The notes: a model not told the origin generated them from the letters alone. DNA of 64,000 nt from Patiria pectinifera (GCA_029964075.1 CM057140.1:7396643-7460642); one strand, 5' to 3'. Counted from the first letter of the stretch, positions 20,647 to 33,280 are shown. Program-made: numbers and translations.

Positions 20647-22058
20647 TTGCCAAATGATATGAACAGGTTTTTTGCTCGCTTCGACAAGTGTAACTTTTCT
20701 ACGGATATTGCCAACCTAAAATTGTCATTGTCTTCATGTACCAACATTGTTATTGACCATGAGACTGTATCCAGATATTTGAAAGAAACCAAAGTCAACA
20801 AAAGCCCTGGTTCCGACGGCATTTGCGTTAGAACTCTTCGATATTGTGCTGATCAGCTTAGTGGTGTCTTTAGACACGTCTTCCAGACGTCTGTAGACAC
20901 TGCTACTGTTCCCACCATTTGGAAAACATCGACAATCATCCCCATACCGAAAAAAGCCAAGCCAATGGATCTTAAATTATAAAGTCTCTTACATTGTCTG
21001 TTACTGCGCAAAAGTTACATTCACTTCAATTTGCTTACACTTCAATTTGCTTACTTTTCATGTTAAATACATCGTACAGCCATCTTGAGAAGCCACATGC
21101 TCATACTAGGATTTTATTTGCAGATTTTTCATCGGCTTTTAACTTAATGCAACCTTACACTTTAGCCAAAAAACTCATTGCAGATTTTCATCTTAGTGAC
21201 CAACTGATTGCATGGATCATTGATTTTCTTTCTGATCGCCCTCAAAGTGTTAGTGTTAATGGTCATGTATCCAGTGTCACAGTTACTAATACTGGCTCCC
21301 CACAAGGGTGTGTTTTATCACCACTCCTGTATATTTTATATACTGACAACTGTAGAAGTAGCCATGACGATAGATTTTTGGTAAAATTTGCTGATGACAG
21401 TGCTTTGATTTCACTCCTTTCTGGATCAGATAATAATCATGGTCATGCTCTTCAAGAATTTGACTGGTGTGATGATTCCTGTTTGGAATTAAATGTACTC
21501 AAAACCAAGGAACTTATTGTGGATTTTAGAAAAAAGAGTGAGGATGCCTCGAAAACTGTCATTCATAACCAGGAAGCTGAAATTGTATCCGAATATAAAT
21601 ACCTTGGAACAATATTTGATGACAAGCTTAGATGGGATGAAAACACATGTGCTACTGTCAAGAGATGCCAACAACGCTTACATTTTTAATGTAAATTGAA
21701 GACCTTTTCTGTTGATAAAACAATTCTGAGTCTTTTTTATCGGTCATTCATTGAAAGTGTACTGTGCTTTCCATTTATTTCCTGGTATTTTAACCTAAGT
21801 GCTAAGAATAGGAACAGTTTGCAAAAGATTGTTAACCTTGGGTCCAAAATTATCGAAGAGACCCAGAGAGATCTTAGTCAGTTTTGCGAACAACAAGTAC
21901 TAAGAAAAGCCAAGTCGATCGTAGCCAGTGAAAATCATGTGTTGAAAACCATGTTTGAGTTTCTTCCATCGGGACGCCATCTAAGATGCCCTCCATGTAA
22001 AACCAACAGAAGGAAGTTCTCGTTCATCCCAGTGGCTATTAAACTTATAAACAACTGA
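20647..22058 (+). pseudogene. LINE B reverse transcriptase
   Basis: RT motifs: KSPGSDGICVRTLRYCADQL and WKTSTIIPIPKK, a stop at 20980, a shortened palm N-terminus, FADFSSAFNLMQP, TGSPQGCVLSPLLY, KFADDSALI (catalytic FADD), KTKELIVDFRK and YKYLGTIFDDKL. A one-frame shift at 21689 leads to SFIESVLCFPFISWY and the C-terminal CPPCKTNRRKFSF. Residues around the catalytic Asp pair are intact, but at least three frame breaks make it inactive. The usual HFRPI stretch before the second domain is reduced. Confidence 0.85.
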
Positions 22059-22457
22059 TAATTATTTGTATGTTTTTATGTTCATCATTTTATTTGTCAT
22101 TTTTATATGCAACCATTAATCAGGGGTATCAGTATCATTATCATTAATCGAGCTGTCATTACTCCAGTGGCTATTAGACCATTAGGTCCATCATTTTAAA
22201 TTGTACATTTTTTAAGTACACATTTTTTTTCATCATGTGTACATTAATCATCTAAAGATACTATGTTTTTAGATAAGATGAGATTTTTACACCAATTTTA
22301 ATTGAGATAAGGCATGTTGTTTGTGATTGATGCAAGTTTTAAATATTTCTTTTTACTTGACTTGTAATTTACTAAGTGTCTTTAATGAGCTGTCCAACCA
22401 TATGTAATTGCCTTTTTAAGGATAAATAAAGTATTTTGAATTGAATTGAATTGAATC

Positions 22458-23602
22458 TGACATTATTCTGAAACTATTACATTGCATACTGATCCCCTAT
22501 CAGGAATGTGTCATTTCCTCGCAAGTCCAGCTGAATTTTTAATTTTTTTTTAACAAAATATGCTGAGCCATCAGAACAGATAGATACAAACCTGTCATGT
22601 TCTGAGAGTCGGCTAAAACTTAATGCATGTCACTATAGCACAGAATATAGGGTCCATGGGAAGGCCACACTATTAAAGACCATGATGTGGAGAGTGGGTT
22701 TACGGTACCATTGTACTGGGTAGCTTAGTGTGAAGTGCCTACATGTAACTCAAATTTAACTTCTGTTCCCCATAAACGTTTTAACTTCAATGAAGGGACG
22801 TACATGTGTCTTCCTTATACATTCAATAACATAAAAACATGATAAAATACTTGACTTGGATTCAATTAAAAAAAAAAAAAATCTAGTCTCAAAGACCATT
22901 CTGCACCATAAACAGCATAAAATATGCTTAAAAGTATCTTTAACGCTTGAGGTGCTTTGGTTTAAGATAAACAGTTATCAATAAAATCAACATTATCAAG
23001 CAAAAGTCAGTTTGGGTATAGTTTGGATGGCTTGGGATAAACAACTTGGTTACTCACGTTACATTTTTGGTTACTCATGTTACAAAAGTTACTCACGTTA
23101 CCAGAATGTGTTGCCTTTATTCTAAAATGTGTGTATTAGTATCAACAAAACACTTATATTTATATCAATGTTCATGCAAAGGAGGAAAATCCTAAATACC
23201 ACAATTTAATTATTAGAAATAGCAACCAACGTTTAAACTTTACCAAATTGTTAGAGTTCTTTCTAGTAAAAAAATATTTTTCACTTTACGACACGTTTTC
23301 TCAAAAAATGTTTGATAAAATTGGGTTTTCTTTCTGAATTTCACATACTTGAATGTATAATCTGTAATAAAAATGTGAAACTGGGTTAAAAAATAAAACT
23401 TTTGATGTCCATCAAACAATGGAATTGCTTGTATCTAATATAAACATCCAGGAGTCTGACTCCCCTTGTAAAACAACAGAACTAATGGCAGCATCACTTG
23501 CAACAGCCTTTATGTCATATATATCTCATTTCTTGCAGGTTTTTTGGTCTTAACATTCCAGCAGGGAATAACTAGTCTTTGCAAATTTTCTCCATTTTCG
23601 AC
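22458..23602. other. No recognised gene; GTTACTCA triplet inside
   Basis: AT-rich, with poly-A at 22868-22881. GGTTACTCACGTTACA-type motif three times at 23048-23102. Nothing else recognised. Confidence 0.5.
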
Positions 23603-25663
23603 TTCTACCTCACCTTGTATTACGTCACTCCGTGACCACGTGAAATTGCACTGACCGGGCCTTCAGTGCGTACTCCGAGTTCACAGCTTTCGGATGTGTC
23701 ATTTGGTGCCATGCACCAATGCACATATTTCTTATTGAAACAACGAATTACACAGCCTAACCATGGCAGACGAGAATATTGTTATTTTTTCAGCCTAGCA
23801 ACTGAGTTAGCTGAGAATACTGCGGGAAGTGCAGCAGAGAAAACATTTCCAACTTCAGTGACCGGAAAGGACACAAACTTGAATGCAGAGCCAGTCGTAA
23901 AATTAGCAACTGCACAGACTCAAGACGGTAAATGGGAAGTGGCAAAGACAAAAGTCACCGACAGCCGTGCTATCATTTTCTACTAAACAGGTACAAGCCA
24001 AAGCCCGTGGCCCACCCCGCAAACGCCAAACTAATGGCAACCCAGATAAAGCATCCAACATGGCGACTTCGGTTGGCAAATCAGCCAGCGTAAAACGTGG
24101 CACACCCTCTAAAGGCATTCCAGAGTCAACAGCTTATTCTGATGCAGCGTTGTCCAATACAATGGCTGCACAATTTCAATCCATGCAACAGCAGTCCATG
24201 CAAATGCTTTGCAAGGGAATTATTACAAGAGGGTTTCATGCAACTGGCGAGTTCTCTAGGAAAACCTACACGAACAACTCGGCCGGCAGTGCCGGATGTT
24301 TGGACAGCATCCACTCGTTTAACGTTTGCTGAAATGCTGTTTTCAATTATCGCCCAGCCTTCCCCGCTATCATAGACTCTGGGATGTCAGTTTGTCTTAC
24401 GACACATCGAACAACAATGAAGCCGTGGGCAATTTACATTGAAACAGCTTACAATGAAATTAGCGACAATCATGCCGTTGCTAGTTAATCCACAGTCCAT
24501 CATTTGCAGCCATCCGAAAATTAACTGGCGTATTTATTGTTGAAAAACATACTTAGTTGAAAGATAGTAAGGGGACTAAACTCCCTGTGAAATTATTCTT
24601 TCTGGCAAGCTGTCATTTTGAAGTAATCAACAAAAGAAGGCCTTTCCAAAGGTGCATCTTAAGGCACACCGTAGGAAAATTTAAATTAGTAGTTCGTTTT
24701 GTTATTCGGTGAAGCGCGCGCAAGCATTGGCACGACGCACACGTGCTTGCTATAATTCGTTGGATCAGTGCGCGACATCGCGTATAGCTGCAATCGGCTC
24801 AGTGAGAACGCGTCTCGGATGCTGAATTCAAAACATGATTCAGCAACTTTTGATTTGAAATTGAGATCCTAGAATGCTGTTTTTCTCGGAATATACAGCT
24901 GAAGCTGAGCTGAAACTTCATCAGGTTAGTTGTTCAATATCCTTCATTAGATTTTGAACACGATTGTTGCTTCAAACGAACAAAATGCACAAATTTCAAG
25001 TGATGGACTATATCTTTAACAAAGCCAACAGAACTTAGCTACAATTTAATTATCTTGAATCTACAGGTTAAGCAGAATAATGCATTTATTTTATGGTTTC
25101 CAGAACCTTATTTGTTATCAGTGCTTTTATAGATGTCTAAGTATAAGTTGTTTTTGTCACTATAGAACTTAACTGTAATAACATTTTTTTGGTTTAAAAA
25201 CCATACACCGATTAGCAGGGGTTAGTAAGACCTATTGAAACAAAAGTTATCTTTGTTAACTTCAGAGTTAAAACGTTAAAAGGTGAAATTAATGCACTAG
25301 TTTACAAAATAAACAGAACTTGGCTACATTATTTTAATTTAAGTATTCTGAATCCGCGGATTAGGCAGTGTGAGGCATTCAATTAATGGTTCCCAGAACC
25401 TTATTGTTATCTGTGACTTTAAAGATGCCTGATTGCATAAAGTAAACAGAGAAAGTATGAGTTCATTTATCACTATAGAACTTAACTGTAATAATGTTTT
25501 TGTTGTATAAAAAAACATTAAAAACAGTGATTTGTATTGACTTAAGCTGATAGTCTGACTTGCTGTTAATTTGATGACTTTACATTCCTTGGGTGTCTCA
25601 TTCACACATAGCTTTGAACATCTCATGTGGTCACAGAGTGACATAATACAAGGTGAGGTAGAA
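23603..25663. mobile_element. 2.06-kb TIR element (TTCTACCTCACC ends)
   Basis: The left 41 bases (TTCTACCTCACCTTGTATTA ... GTGACCAC) are mirrored at 25623-25663 with about three mismatches. No clear target duplication. The core has open segments at 23666-23986 and 23967-24332; the latter is preceded by a possible acceptor and reads a low-complexity MAAQFQSMQQQSMQML. No transposase motif is recognised. A further copy of the inner-TIR phrase (CTGAAGG..CGGTCAG) lies outside at 25861-25890. Confidence 0.7.
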
Positions 25664-26814
25664 TCCTAATATTAAACGACTTCACAGTAGTGAAGTTTGA
25701 ACTGTTTGATTGGGATTCTACCGAGCCGTATTACGGCACGGAGGGAGTACGTGCCCTCCCTGCCGTCAAAGGTGACGCCCACCCTGAAGGGATATCATTC
25801 CGGTAGGGTTCCTACCTATAGATATTCATAGTAAATGTGTTCACGAGACACTACACATTATCTGAAGGCTCGGTCAGCGCAATCTCACGTAATCCCTCCG
25901 TGTTCCTCCTGGCTATTCCTCTTTGCACTTATAACTTCCTTCGTCATTCCTAATTACCAACTTCACAATCCTTTTTTCTTGTTTTTCTTCCAGCCTTTTC
26001 CTGTCTCATCACACCTCTTTGTTCTCTGCTCCCATTGTCTGCCTTCTAGTAATTCCTTCTTTTCCTCCTTTGTGTTCTCACCCATGCATGCCTACATGCA
26101 CATGCACATGTCATTCTTGTTTCTTAGAGTTCCCATTTCATTTTGCCTGCATGGGTTGAGGATCTTCTAACTTGTTTGTTTAGTATATTTCACATCATCA
26201 AACAAATTACAGCTTGCAACGTTTGTTAAGATTTGTTAAGATCTGTTAAGATCCGTTAAGAAGGGAGTACCCTTCTTAACAAATTTTGCAAGTGCCTCTA
26301 TCACAACACAATAGAGGAGGAGTACTGAGGCTATGTAGCAACAGATTTCCAGTACATGTTTTTTAAGGGTCACATGACTTCATTCGTGTGACCAGGGTTG
26401 GCTGGTTTTATATCACCCCGACAGAAAGTTCATGTTATGAATTTTAAAATCTGATAAAGCAGATCTTGTAACAGGTGGCTGAAGACAAAAGTGGGAAATT
26501 CCATTGTGACGTACTTTACATTAAGGGCCTAAGACCAATCTAAAACAACAAAATAAAATATTTGCAATGAAAGCAAATTTAATATATTTGGTACAACTCT
26601 AGCTCAGGCCTTAATGAGCAACATGGCAATTAATGAAGTGTTAGCTGAATTACTTAATGAGATGTATAAACAACTATTATGGACGTAATGCTTGAAGACA
26701 AAAGTTTACTTGAAGTCTGTGAAATTTCTTGCAAGAATTTAAAGACATTACTATGTTGTGGAAAATATTGCTTCAATCTTTTTTGGTTATTGGTACATCA
26801 TATTTTTGTTATGG
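25664..26814. other. No recognised gene; small hairpins and TGTTAAGAT repeats
   Basis: GC-rich small hairpins around 25720-25775 (CCGTATTACGG; GGAGGGAGTACGTGCCCTCC). Four TTGTTAAGAT-type repeats at 26222-26260 are followed by hairpin GTTAAGAAGGG / CCCTTCTTAAC (26255-26281). The 111-codon frame at 25835 lacks motifs. Confidence 0.5.
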
Positions 26815-26883
26815 GACGTTACATTATAACATTACTACGGTGGCTCATATTCGCCAATTTGCTGCGCAAGTCCCTTTTCCTTA

Positions 26884-27150
26884 TGGCGTTATATCGCCGT
26901 ACTATTGCGTTATATCGCCGTACTATTGTGTTATAACGCCGTACTATTGCGTTATAACGCCGTACTATTGCGTTATAACGCCGTATTTTATTGCGTTATA
27001 ACGCCGTATTTTATTGCGTTATATCGCCGTATTTTATTGCGTTATATCGCCGTACTATGGCGATATATCGCTATACTACTGCGTTATATCGCCGTAGTTT
27101 TGCGTTATATTGCCGTATTTAATTGCGTTATAACGCCGTATTTGTTTGCG
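26884..27150. repeat. Palindromic ~21-mer array, left arm
   Basis: About 12-13 units of GCGTTATAACGCCGTACTATT and variants with ATAT at the centre. The core GGCGTTATAACGCC is a perfect palindrome, so each unit can self-pair and also pair with the right arm. Confidence 0.93.
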
Positions 27151-27219
27151 TTATACCATTTGGTTACTACGAAAGCTTACGAAAGCCCATTAGCGCCACT
27201 GGAAGTATATATGTTACAG

Positions 27220-27290
27220 ACTATTTATTTCCTTATTACGGATTATTAATTCGTTATTACGGATTATTTAATTCGTTATTACGAAATAAA
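27220..27290. repeat. CGGATTATTAATTCGTTATTA array, left arm
   Basis: Three units of a 16-17-base repeat, alternating TTATTAATTCG and TTATTTAATTCG. A longer inverted array lies at 28472-28690. Confidence 0.88.
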
Positions 27291-27339
27291 TCTGGTACTC
27301 ACATGCGGAGAGCACGTGATCAAAATGCACTGAGAGCTG

Positions 27340-28010
27340 GATAGGGTTTAATCAAAATGCAACATTTCGGGAACAAATCCCCAGATTGTCTCAGAGCATA
27401 GTATCACCGACCCTGATCACAGAATGGCCGGTCTTAAATCTCGCTCAATCAGACGAAGGCCCATTGGCGGCATGCGGCAAATTTTAACAAAATCAAACCA
27501 ACTAGCATTAGCTTGGAACTCGTAGATTGTGGAAAAAAATAAGAGTGATTAGATCAGACTAATTAACTTCAAAGATGCGCAAAAAGCACAGGGGGCATGG
27601 CCTTTACCCTCACCTTTTCTTTTTCGCTCATACCCTTGCGACACAACGGTAAAGGAAAACATTTAAAAAACAGCTTGTATTGGTGCCTTACCTTGGCACT
27701 TGTGAAATATGAAATTATGAATAAAGAGTGATTTTAGGTCCGAATAATTAACTTAAGAGCGGCGCAAAATACGGAGGGGGAGGAAGCGCAACCCCCTCCA
27801 TGTTCATTTTTCCTTATATCGTCGCAAAGCACTTTTTAAACCCTGCCAAGTTTCTCTAACAGTTCTTCGGATGTCCTGTGGTTATTTTGACACCACGTTA
27901 TGTAAATAGGGCATACTCTCGTTGCAAAATGTCCATTTACCAAAACAGGTCGTGAGGTCGGCTTAAATGTTATCTTTTCCCATCACATTGACCATGTTTA
28001 ATTTACATGA
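27340..28010. repeat. Module shared with the 29.7-33.3 kb inverted repeat
   Basis: Phrases GGGAACAAATCCCC, CATAGTATCA.CGACCCTGATCACAGAATGG, AAAAGCACAGGGGGCATGG, CCAAGTTTCTCT and TTATTTTGACACCA recur in the same order at 29735-30300. The core of the foldback element is thus related to the neighbouring inverted repeat. Confidence 0.75.
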
Positions 28011-28471
28011 GAGTGCGCATGAGATCGAGAGTGCTGACTTTTTAATGACCATGACAACAAATCATTTTAACAGGTTGAATTGAAACTTCACACATGTACT
28101 ACAGATATTTGGGTTTCCATTCAAATAATTTCAGATGTGGGAGGAGCATATCAGGCATCTGGTACCCTGGGATGGGTCAATTAACTTTGTATACAAACTT
28201 ATCACTATTTATCATTTATATTCTTCAAAACGCCAGCTTTTCGTGAAGTGCAAAGGATGGCTATTGCAACTTTTATTATTCTTCTCTCATGATTATTAAT
28301 TCAGACCCGAAAGGAAAACAAAGAGAAAAAAAGGAAAGAAAAAGAGGCACGATGTAATATTGCTTTAAATTTAATGGGTTTGGGGGATGACCCTGTCCCC
28401 TCTAAAAAATAAATAGAGAATAAACGGTTGAGAAATATGCTTTGCCCCCCCCCCCTCTTAAAAAATCAATC

Positions 28472-28690
28472 CGTAATAACGAATTAATAATCCGTAATAA
28501 CGAATTAAATAATCCGTAATAACGAATTAATAATCCGTAATAACGAATTAAATAATCCGTAATAACGAACTAATAATCCGTAATAACGAATTAATATTCT
28601 GTAATAACGAATTAATAATCCGTAATAACGTATTCAATAATCCGTAATAACGAATTAATAATCCGTAATAACGAATCAAATAATCTGTAA
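28472..28690. repeat. AATCCGTAATAACGAATTA array, right arm
   Basis: About 12 units, the reverse complement of the 27220-27290 array, alternately 16 and 17 bases. Confidence 0.93.
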
Positions 28691-28770
28691 CATATATACA
28701 TAGTGGCGCTAATTGGCTTTTGTAGTGTTGCATTACAAAATGGCGACGTCACTGTTGATTTTCGGCGTTA

Positions 28771-28990
28771 AGAGTACGGCGATATAACGCCATAGTACGG
28801 CGATATAACGCCATAGTACGGCGATATAACGCCATAGTACGGCGATATAACGCCATCGTATGGCGATATAACGCAATAAAATACGGCGATATAACGCAAT
28901 AAAATACGGCGTTATATTGCCATAGTACGGCGATATAACGCCAAAGTACGGCGATATAACGCCATAGTACGGCGATATAACGCCATAAGA
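28771..28990. repeat. Palindromic ~21-mer array, right arm
   Basis: About 10 units of AGTACGGCGATATAACGCCAT and variants, the inverted partner of 26884-27150. Confidence 0.93.
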
Positions 28991-29050
28991 AAAAAGGACA
29001 TGCGCAACAAATTGGCGAATACGAGCCACCGTACATTACATACGTTACGG

Positions 29051-29734
29051 CATGTAAATCAACATCATGCAAACGATAAATAAATAAACTGAATCATGGC
29101 ATTCTAAGTTCTGTCTTATATTTTATAACATACGAACCTTTCTCTCTGCCCTAAAAAAACGAAACTCACAATAACACTTACAAGTTACATATGCAAACAA
29201 GATGCCAACATCAAGAATTTTAGCCCCCGAACCATTTTATGACCAGAAAAATACATTTAATCACATTATATCTCATTAGCACACCACTAATGGACTTGTC
29301 CCCCTTTTTTAATACCGCATTTCAGGCTGTGGTGCTTGTAGTTCTGGAGATTCCGAACATTTTCCAATTTTCAGGCATGTCAATTTTTGCATGGAATTGC
29401 CAAACTGCAGATTCACTGAAAGGTTGCGAGGAAACAGGGCTTCCTACAAGTGTTTGCAACCTTTCAGTAAAATGCGTCATTCTTAAATTGAGTGAAAAGT
29501 CCAGCTGTTTCTATTCTAAAAGAGTACAAGAGAAAATCAAATTTCTTAATAAAAAGGAACAAAATGGACTTGATAAATGTTTTTGGTAGCATTTACTCCT
29601 ACAATGGAAAAACTGTGTGTGTTAAAGAATGGCAAATTCAGATTTAACTTGTAGGATTTGTAATTCCATTCCTTTCTTTAGCCCATTCTACTCCCGCAAA
29701 CTGGTTGTTTTAAGATGTAAATTCATTTAGACTG
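29051..29734. repeat. Segment resembling the inner TIR of the 8.9-11.1 kb transposon
   Basis: 29120-29200 (CCTTTCTCTCTGCC..AAAAA, ACTCACAATAACA, TGCAAACAAGATGCCAA) parallels 10622-10710. A hairpin ACTGAAAGGTTGC / GCAACCTTTCAGT occurs at 29415-29470. The 116-codon frame at 29239-29589 crosses this hairpin and has no motif; probably not a gene. Confidence 0.5.
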
Positions 29735-32700
29735 AGAATTTTGGGAACAAATCCCCTGATTGTCTTAAAGCATAGTATCATCGACCCTGATCACAGAATG
29801 GACAGTCTTAAGTTTCGCTAGATCAGACAAAGGCCTATTGGCGCCATGCCAAATGTGGTCAATTTTGCATTTAATCAAAATTTTGAGAACAAGAACAAAA
29901 CCAGTATCATTTGATAGCTTGGAACTTATAGATTATGGAAATATAACTAAAGAGCGATTTTAGATGAGACTAAGTAACTTAAAAGCGGCCCGAAAAGCGC
30001 AGAGGGTGGGCGTGGCCGTCACTCCCTCTTTTTCCTTTTCGCTGATACCATTGCAACGCAACGGTAGAGGACAAAATGAAAGTAGTTTGTATTGATGCCT
30101 TGGCACTTGTGGAACATGAAAATATTACTTAAGAGGCTTTTTAGGCCAGACTGTTTACTTTAAGACCGGCGAGAAAAGCCAGAAAGGGGCGGAGCCTCAG
30201 CCCCCCCCCTCCGTGTACATTTTGGCTCGAATCGTCGCAAAACATTTCGTAAATCCTGCCAAGTTTCTGTGACAGTTGTTCAGATGCCTTGCGGTTATTT
30301 TGACACCGGGTTTATGAAAATGTGGCATACCTTCATCACAAAATGTTCAAATGTTAACTTTTCCCATTGAAAAGTACATGCACATAAAATCATGCACCAG
30401 AGTGCCGACTAACAGATCGAATAGAAGCTGTGCAAATGTACTTCAAATTAAAAATGGGAAGATGAAACAATTTTTATTGATGCCATGAAAATATAACTTA
30501 AGAGTAATTTTTGATCAGATCAGACTAGTTGTCTTAAGAGCGGTGCGAAGAGCGCGGAGGGGGTGGGGCTGCAAGCCCCCTCCACATACATTTGAGCTCA
30601 TATCGTCGCAATGCACTTATTCAATTCTGCCAAGTTTCTCTGACAGTTGGTCCAATGTCTTGCAGTTATTTTGACACCAGGTTTATGAAAATGTGGCATA
30701 CCTTCATCAGGTTATGTAAATAGGGCACACCTTCGTCACAAAATGTCCAAATATCAAAACAGGTATAGGCGTGGCTTGAATGTTAAGTTCCCATTACATG
30801 GAGCATGTAAGCCTATAACGTACATCAGAGGGCGCATGAGAGTACCGACTTTAAATAAACATAACAACAAAATATTTTAACAGGTTGAATTGAAACTTTA
30901 CAGATGTACGACAGATACTGGGGAGTCCTGTCATTACAGATATCAACGTTTGCTTAAAATAATGGGTAATTATGCGAAAGCACAGGTAGCAGTAGCTGGT
31001 GAATTAAAATAAACCACAATTATAATAGTACATTGTACATACATGTATCAGTTTTCTGGTTTGAAGCTAGATATTGAATTGAATCTTATGGGGCAGTGGG
31101 TGGGCTGACAGGGCTTTTAAGGTCAAATATCGTAACCAGTTGTGCACTTTGAGCCTATAAAAGCATAAAACTTCGTACGTTGGTTCTTCATACAGTGAAT
31201 ATAATGATCGGATGTGAGAAAATTTCACATTTGCCCTCTGGTGACTTTCGAAAGGTTTATTGGATGTGTATACACTGTTTATTGATATTTTAAAGATGTA
31301 TTATCCAAACCCTACTTTTCCATGACCCATATCTAAACTCTCGATGTGAATTCTTGCCATTACATGAAGTTTCAAATATAGGGAAAGTTCATATCTGACC
31401 CATGGTGAAGTTTATAGGTCAGCGAGCTTCATGTACCCATTTTCCACTATTACTTTAAAATGCCAACTGTTCATGTTCCAAGTCTAAATAATGAATATAA
31501 ATTTATTTTTACTCTATTGTTCTATACATGATGTCATGAATTCAGATCCAGAGACGATTATCTTCTTCAAAGTATCTGATCCCCATGTCCTCTGTTTTCA
31601 TGCCGATGCAGGCGCAACAGAATAGAACTTTAAGAGGCAAGCCAGACAAACATGACAACATTGCACCAGCGAATTTGGTAAAAGGGTTACAAAATGTTGC
31701 TGGTTATCGCGAATGAGAAATAATGTTTCATGGTTGGGTAAAGCGCTGTGGCTACTTTCATTCCGTACAAAGAAATCAGTCACAACCTGTTGCTTTGAAT
31801 TAAACACTGCGGCCCCATGCACTGCAATAACTGGAAATTCGTCTCATTAATTTTTTTTTAAAATTTTCCGGATGGCATGCCCCCCCCCCCCATCAAGCAA
31901 AACCATATGCTTATGCCTTTGCTGCTATAGCACTATCTCACACCAAGCTTTGAATTTGGCATCTCGGTCCACAGCTCTCCATCCAGTCGTATCATTGTCG
32001 CGGCTGCCACTAGAAAAAGAGAAATAGAGGTCAGAGGGCACCCCATTGTCTTTTGGGTCTGAATTTATAACATGAGTGAATAATAGTTGCAATGCCGTTC
32101 TTTTTCACTTTATAGTTGTGGCTTGGTTCACAAAAAATGTTGCGTTTTGAAGAATAAAAATTATATTAGCGAGAAGTTAACTAAGGTATACAAAGAACTT
32201 TGTCCCAGCTGAGGGCAACGGAGGTCTAAAATGCTCTTTCCACATCGGTCATTATTTTTATTGGACACCAAAATATGTGTAGTACATCTGTAAAGTTTCA
32301 ATTTAACCTGTTAAAACGTTTTGTTATAGTGGTCTCATATGCATGCACCCTCTGCATGTACGTTTTACATAATGGAAAAGTTAGCATTTAAGCCTACAGC
32401 TGTTTTGGTATTTGGACATTTTGTGACGAAGGTATGCCCTATTGCCATAAACATGGTGTCAAAATAATCGCTAGGCATCTGAACAACTGTCAGAGAAACT
32501 TAGCAGGATTTACGACATGCTTTGCGACGATAGAAGCCAAAATGTACACGGAGGGAGGGGGCTTGCGGCCCCACCCCCTCCGCGCCCTTCGCACCGCTCT
32601 TAAGTTAATTAGTCTGACCAAAAATCACTCTCAAATTATATTTTCATGTTCCACATGTGCCAAGGCATCAATAAAAATTGTTTCATTTTCCCATTTTTAA

Positions 32701-33280
32701 TTTGAAGTACATTTGCACAGCTTCTATTCGATCTGTTAGTCGGCACTCTGATGCACGCTTTCATGTGCATGTACTTTTCAATGGGAAAAGTTAACATTTG
32801 AACATTTTGTGATGAAGGTATGCCACATTTTCATAAACCCGGTGTCAAAATAACCGCAAGGCATCTGAACAACTGTCACAGAAGCATGGCAGGATTTACG
32901 AAATGTTTTGCGACGATAGGAGCCAAAATGTACATGGAGGGGGGTTGAGGCCCGCCCCTTTCTGGCTTTTCCCGCCGGTCTTAAGGTAACTAGTCTGACC
33001 TAAAAAGCCTCTTAAGTAATATTTTCATGTTCCACAAGTGCCAAGGCATCAATACAAACTGATTCCATTTTCTCCTCCACCGTTGCGTTGCAACGGTATC
33101 TGCGAAAAGGAAAAAGAGGGAGTGACGGCCACGCCCACCCTCCGCGCTTTTCGGGCCGCTCTGAAGTTAACTAGTCTGATCTAAATTCGCTCTTAATTTA
33201 TATTTCCATAATCTACAAGTTCCAAGCAATCAAATGATACTGGTTTTGTTCTTGTTCTCAAAATTTTGATTATTATTTTT
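29735..33280. repeat. Large inverted repeat, ~1.1-kb arms of repeated modules
   Basis: The left arm (29735-about 30930) is mirrored at about 32190-33280. For example, GAGAACAAGAACAAAACCAG near 29890 is inverted near 33245, and ACCATTGCAACGCAACGGTA near 30050 has its inverse near 33080. Each arm repeats a ~300-400-base module about three times: TAACTTAAGAGCGG, a GGAGGGGGTGGGGC / GCCCCC hairpin, ATCGTCGCAA, CCAAGTTTCTCTGACAGTTG and TTATTTTGACACC. The centre (30930-32190) is unique AT-rich sequence. No coding region is recognised. Possibly a foldback-type element. Confidence 0.85.

Larger units (their letters stand above)
19165..22457 (+). mobile_element. LINE B, CR1/L2/Rex-like non-LTR element with (TTGAA)n tail
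   Basis: A single-ORF EN-RT element. A basic leader precedes SNVRSLRSKMDELQ, and RT motifs run to 22058. A 3' UTR follows with AATAAAGTATTTTGAATTGAA. The terminal (TTGAA)4 run (22434-22457) is typical of CR1/L2/Rex-type tails. Frameshifts and stops occur throughout. The left limit is uncertain. Confidence 0.85.
26815..29050. mobile_element. Foldback transposon-like element with composite tandem-repeat arms
   Basis: The two ends are inverted copies sharing TACGGTGGCTC, ATTCGCCAATTTG, TGCGCA and a CTTATGGCG lead. Inward on both sides comes an array of ~21-mers (GCGTTATAACGCCGTACTATT type), then a shared unique block with TTAGCGCCACT and ATATATGTTACAGA, then an array of 16-17-mers (CGGATTATTAATTCGTTATTA type). 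The core (27300-28470) has modules homologous to 29735-33280. Arms built of tandem repeats resemble foldback elements such as Drosophila FB or sea-urchin TU. Frames through the arms give repetitive YYCVISP / ALYRRT peptides that are not genes. Confidence 0.85.

Noticed and set aside
26884-27150. CRISPR-like array
   Set aside because: Units are contiguous with no unique spacers, and the DNA is clearly eukaryotic; it is a tandem repeat.
26679-27344. Open frames of 73-114 codons with YYCVISP / VLLRYNAV repeats
   Set aside because: They are translations of the palindromic 21-mer arrays in the foldback arm; periodic peptides appear in several frames and on the opposite strand.
28548-29072. Minus-strand repetitive frames, 61-107 codons
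   Set aside because: Same cause in the right arm of the foldback element.
29239-29589. 116-codon plus-strand frame
   Set aside because: It runs through a hairpin in a repeat-like segment and shows no domain motif.
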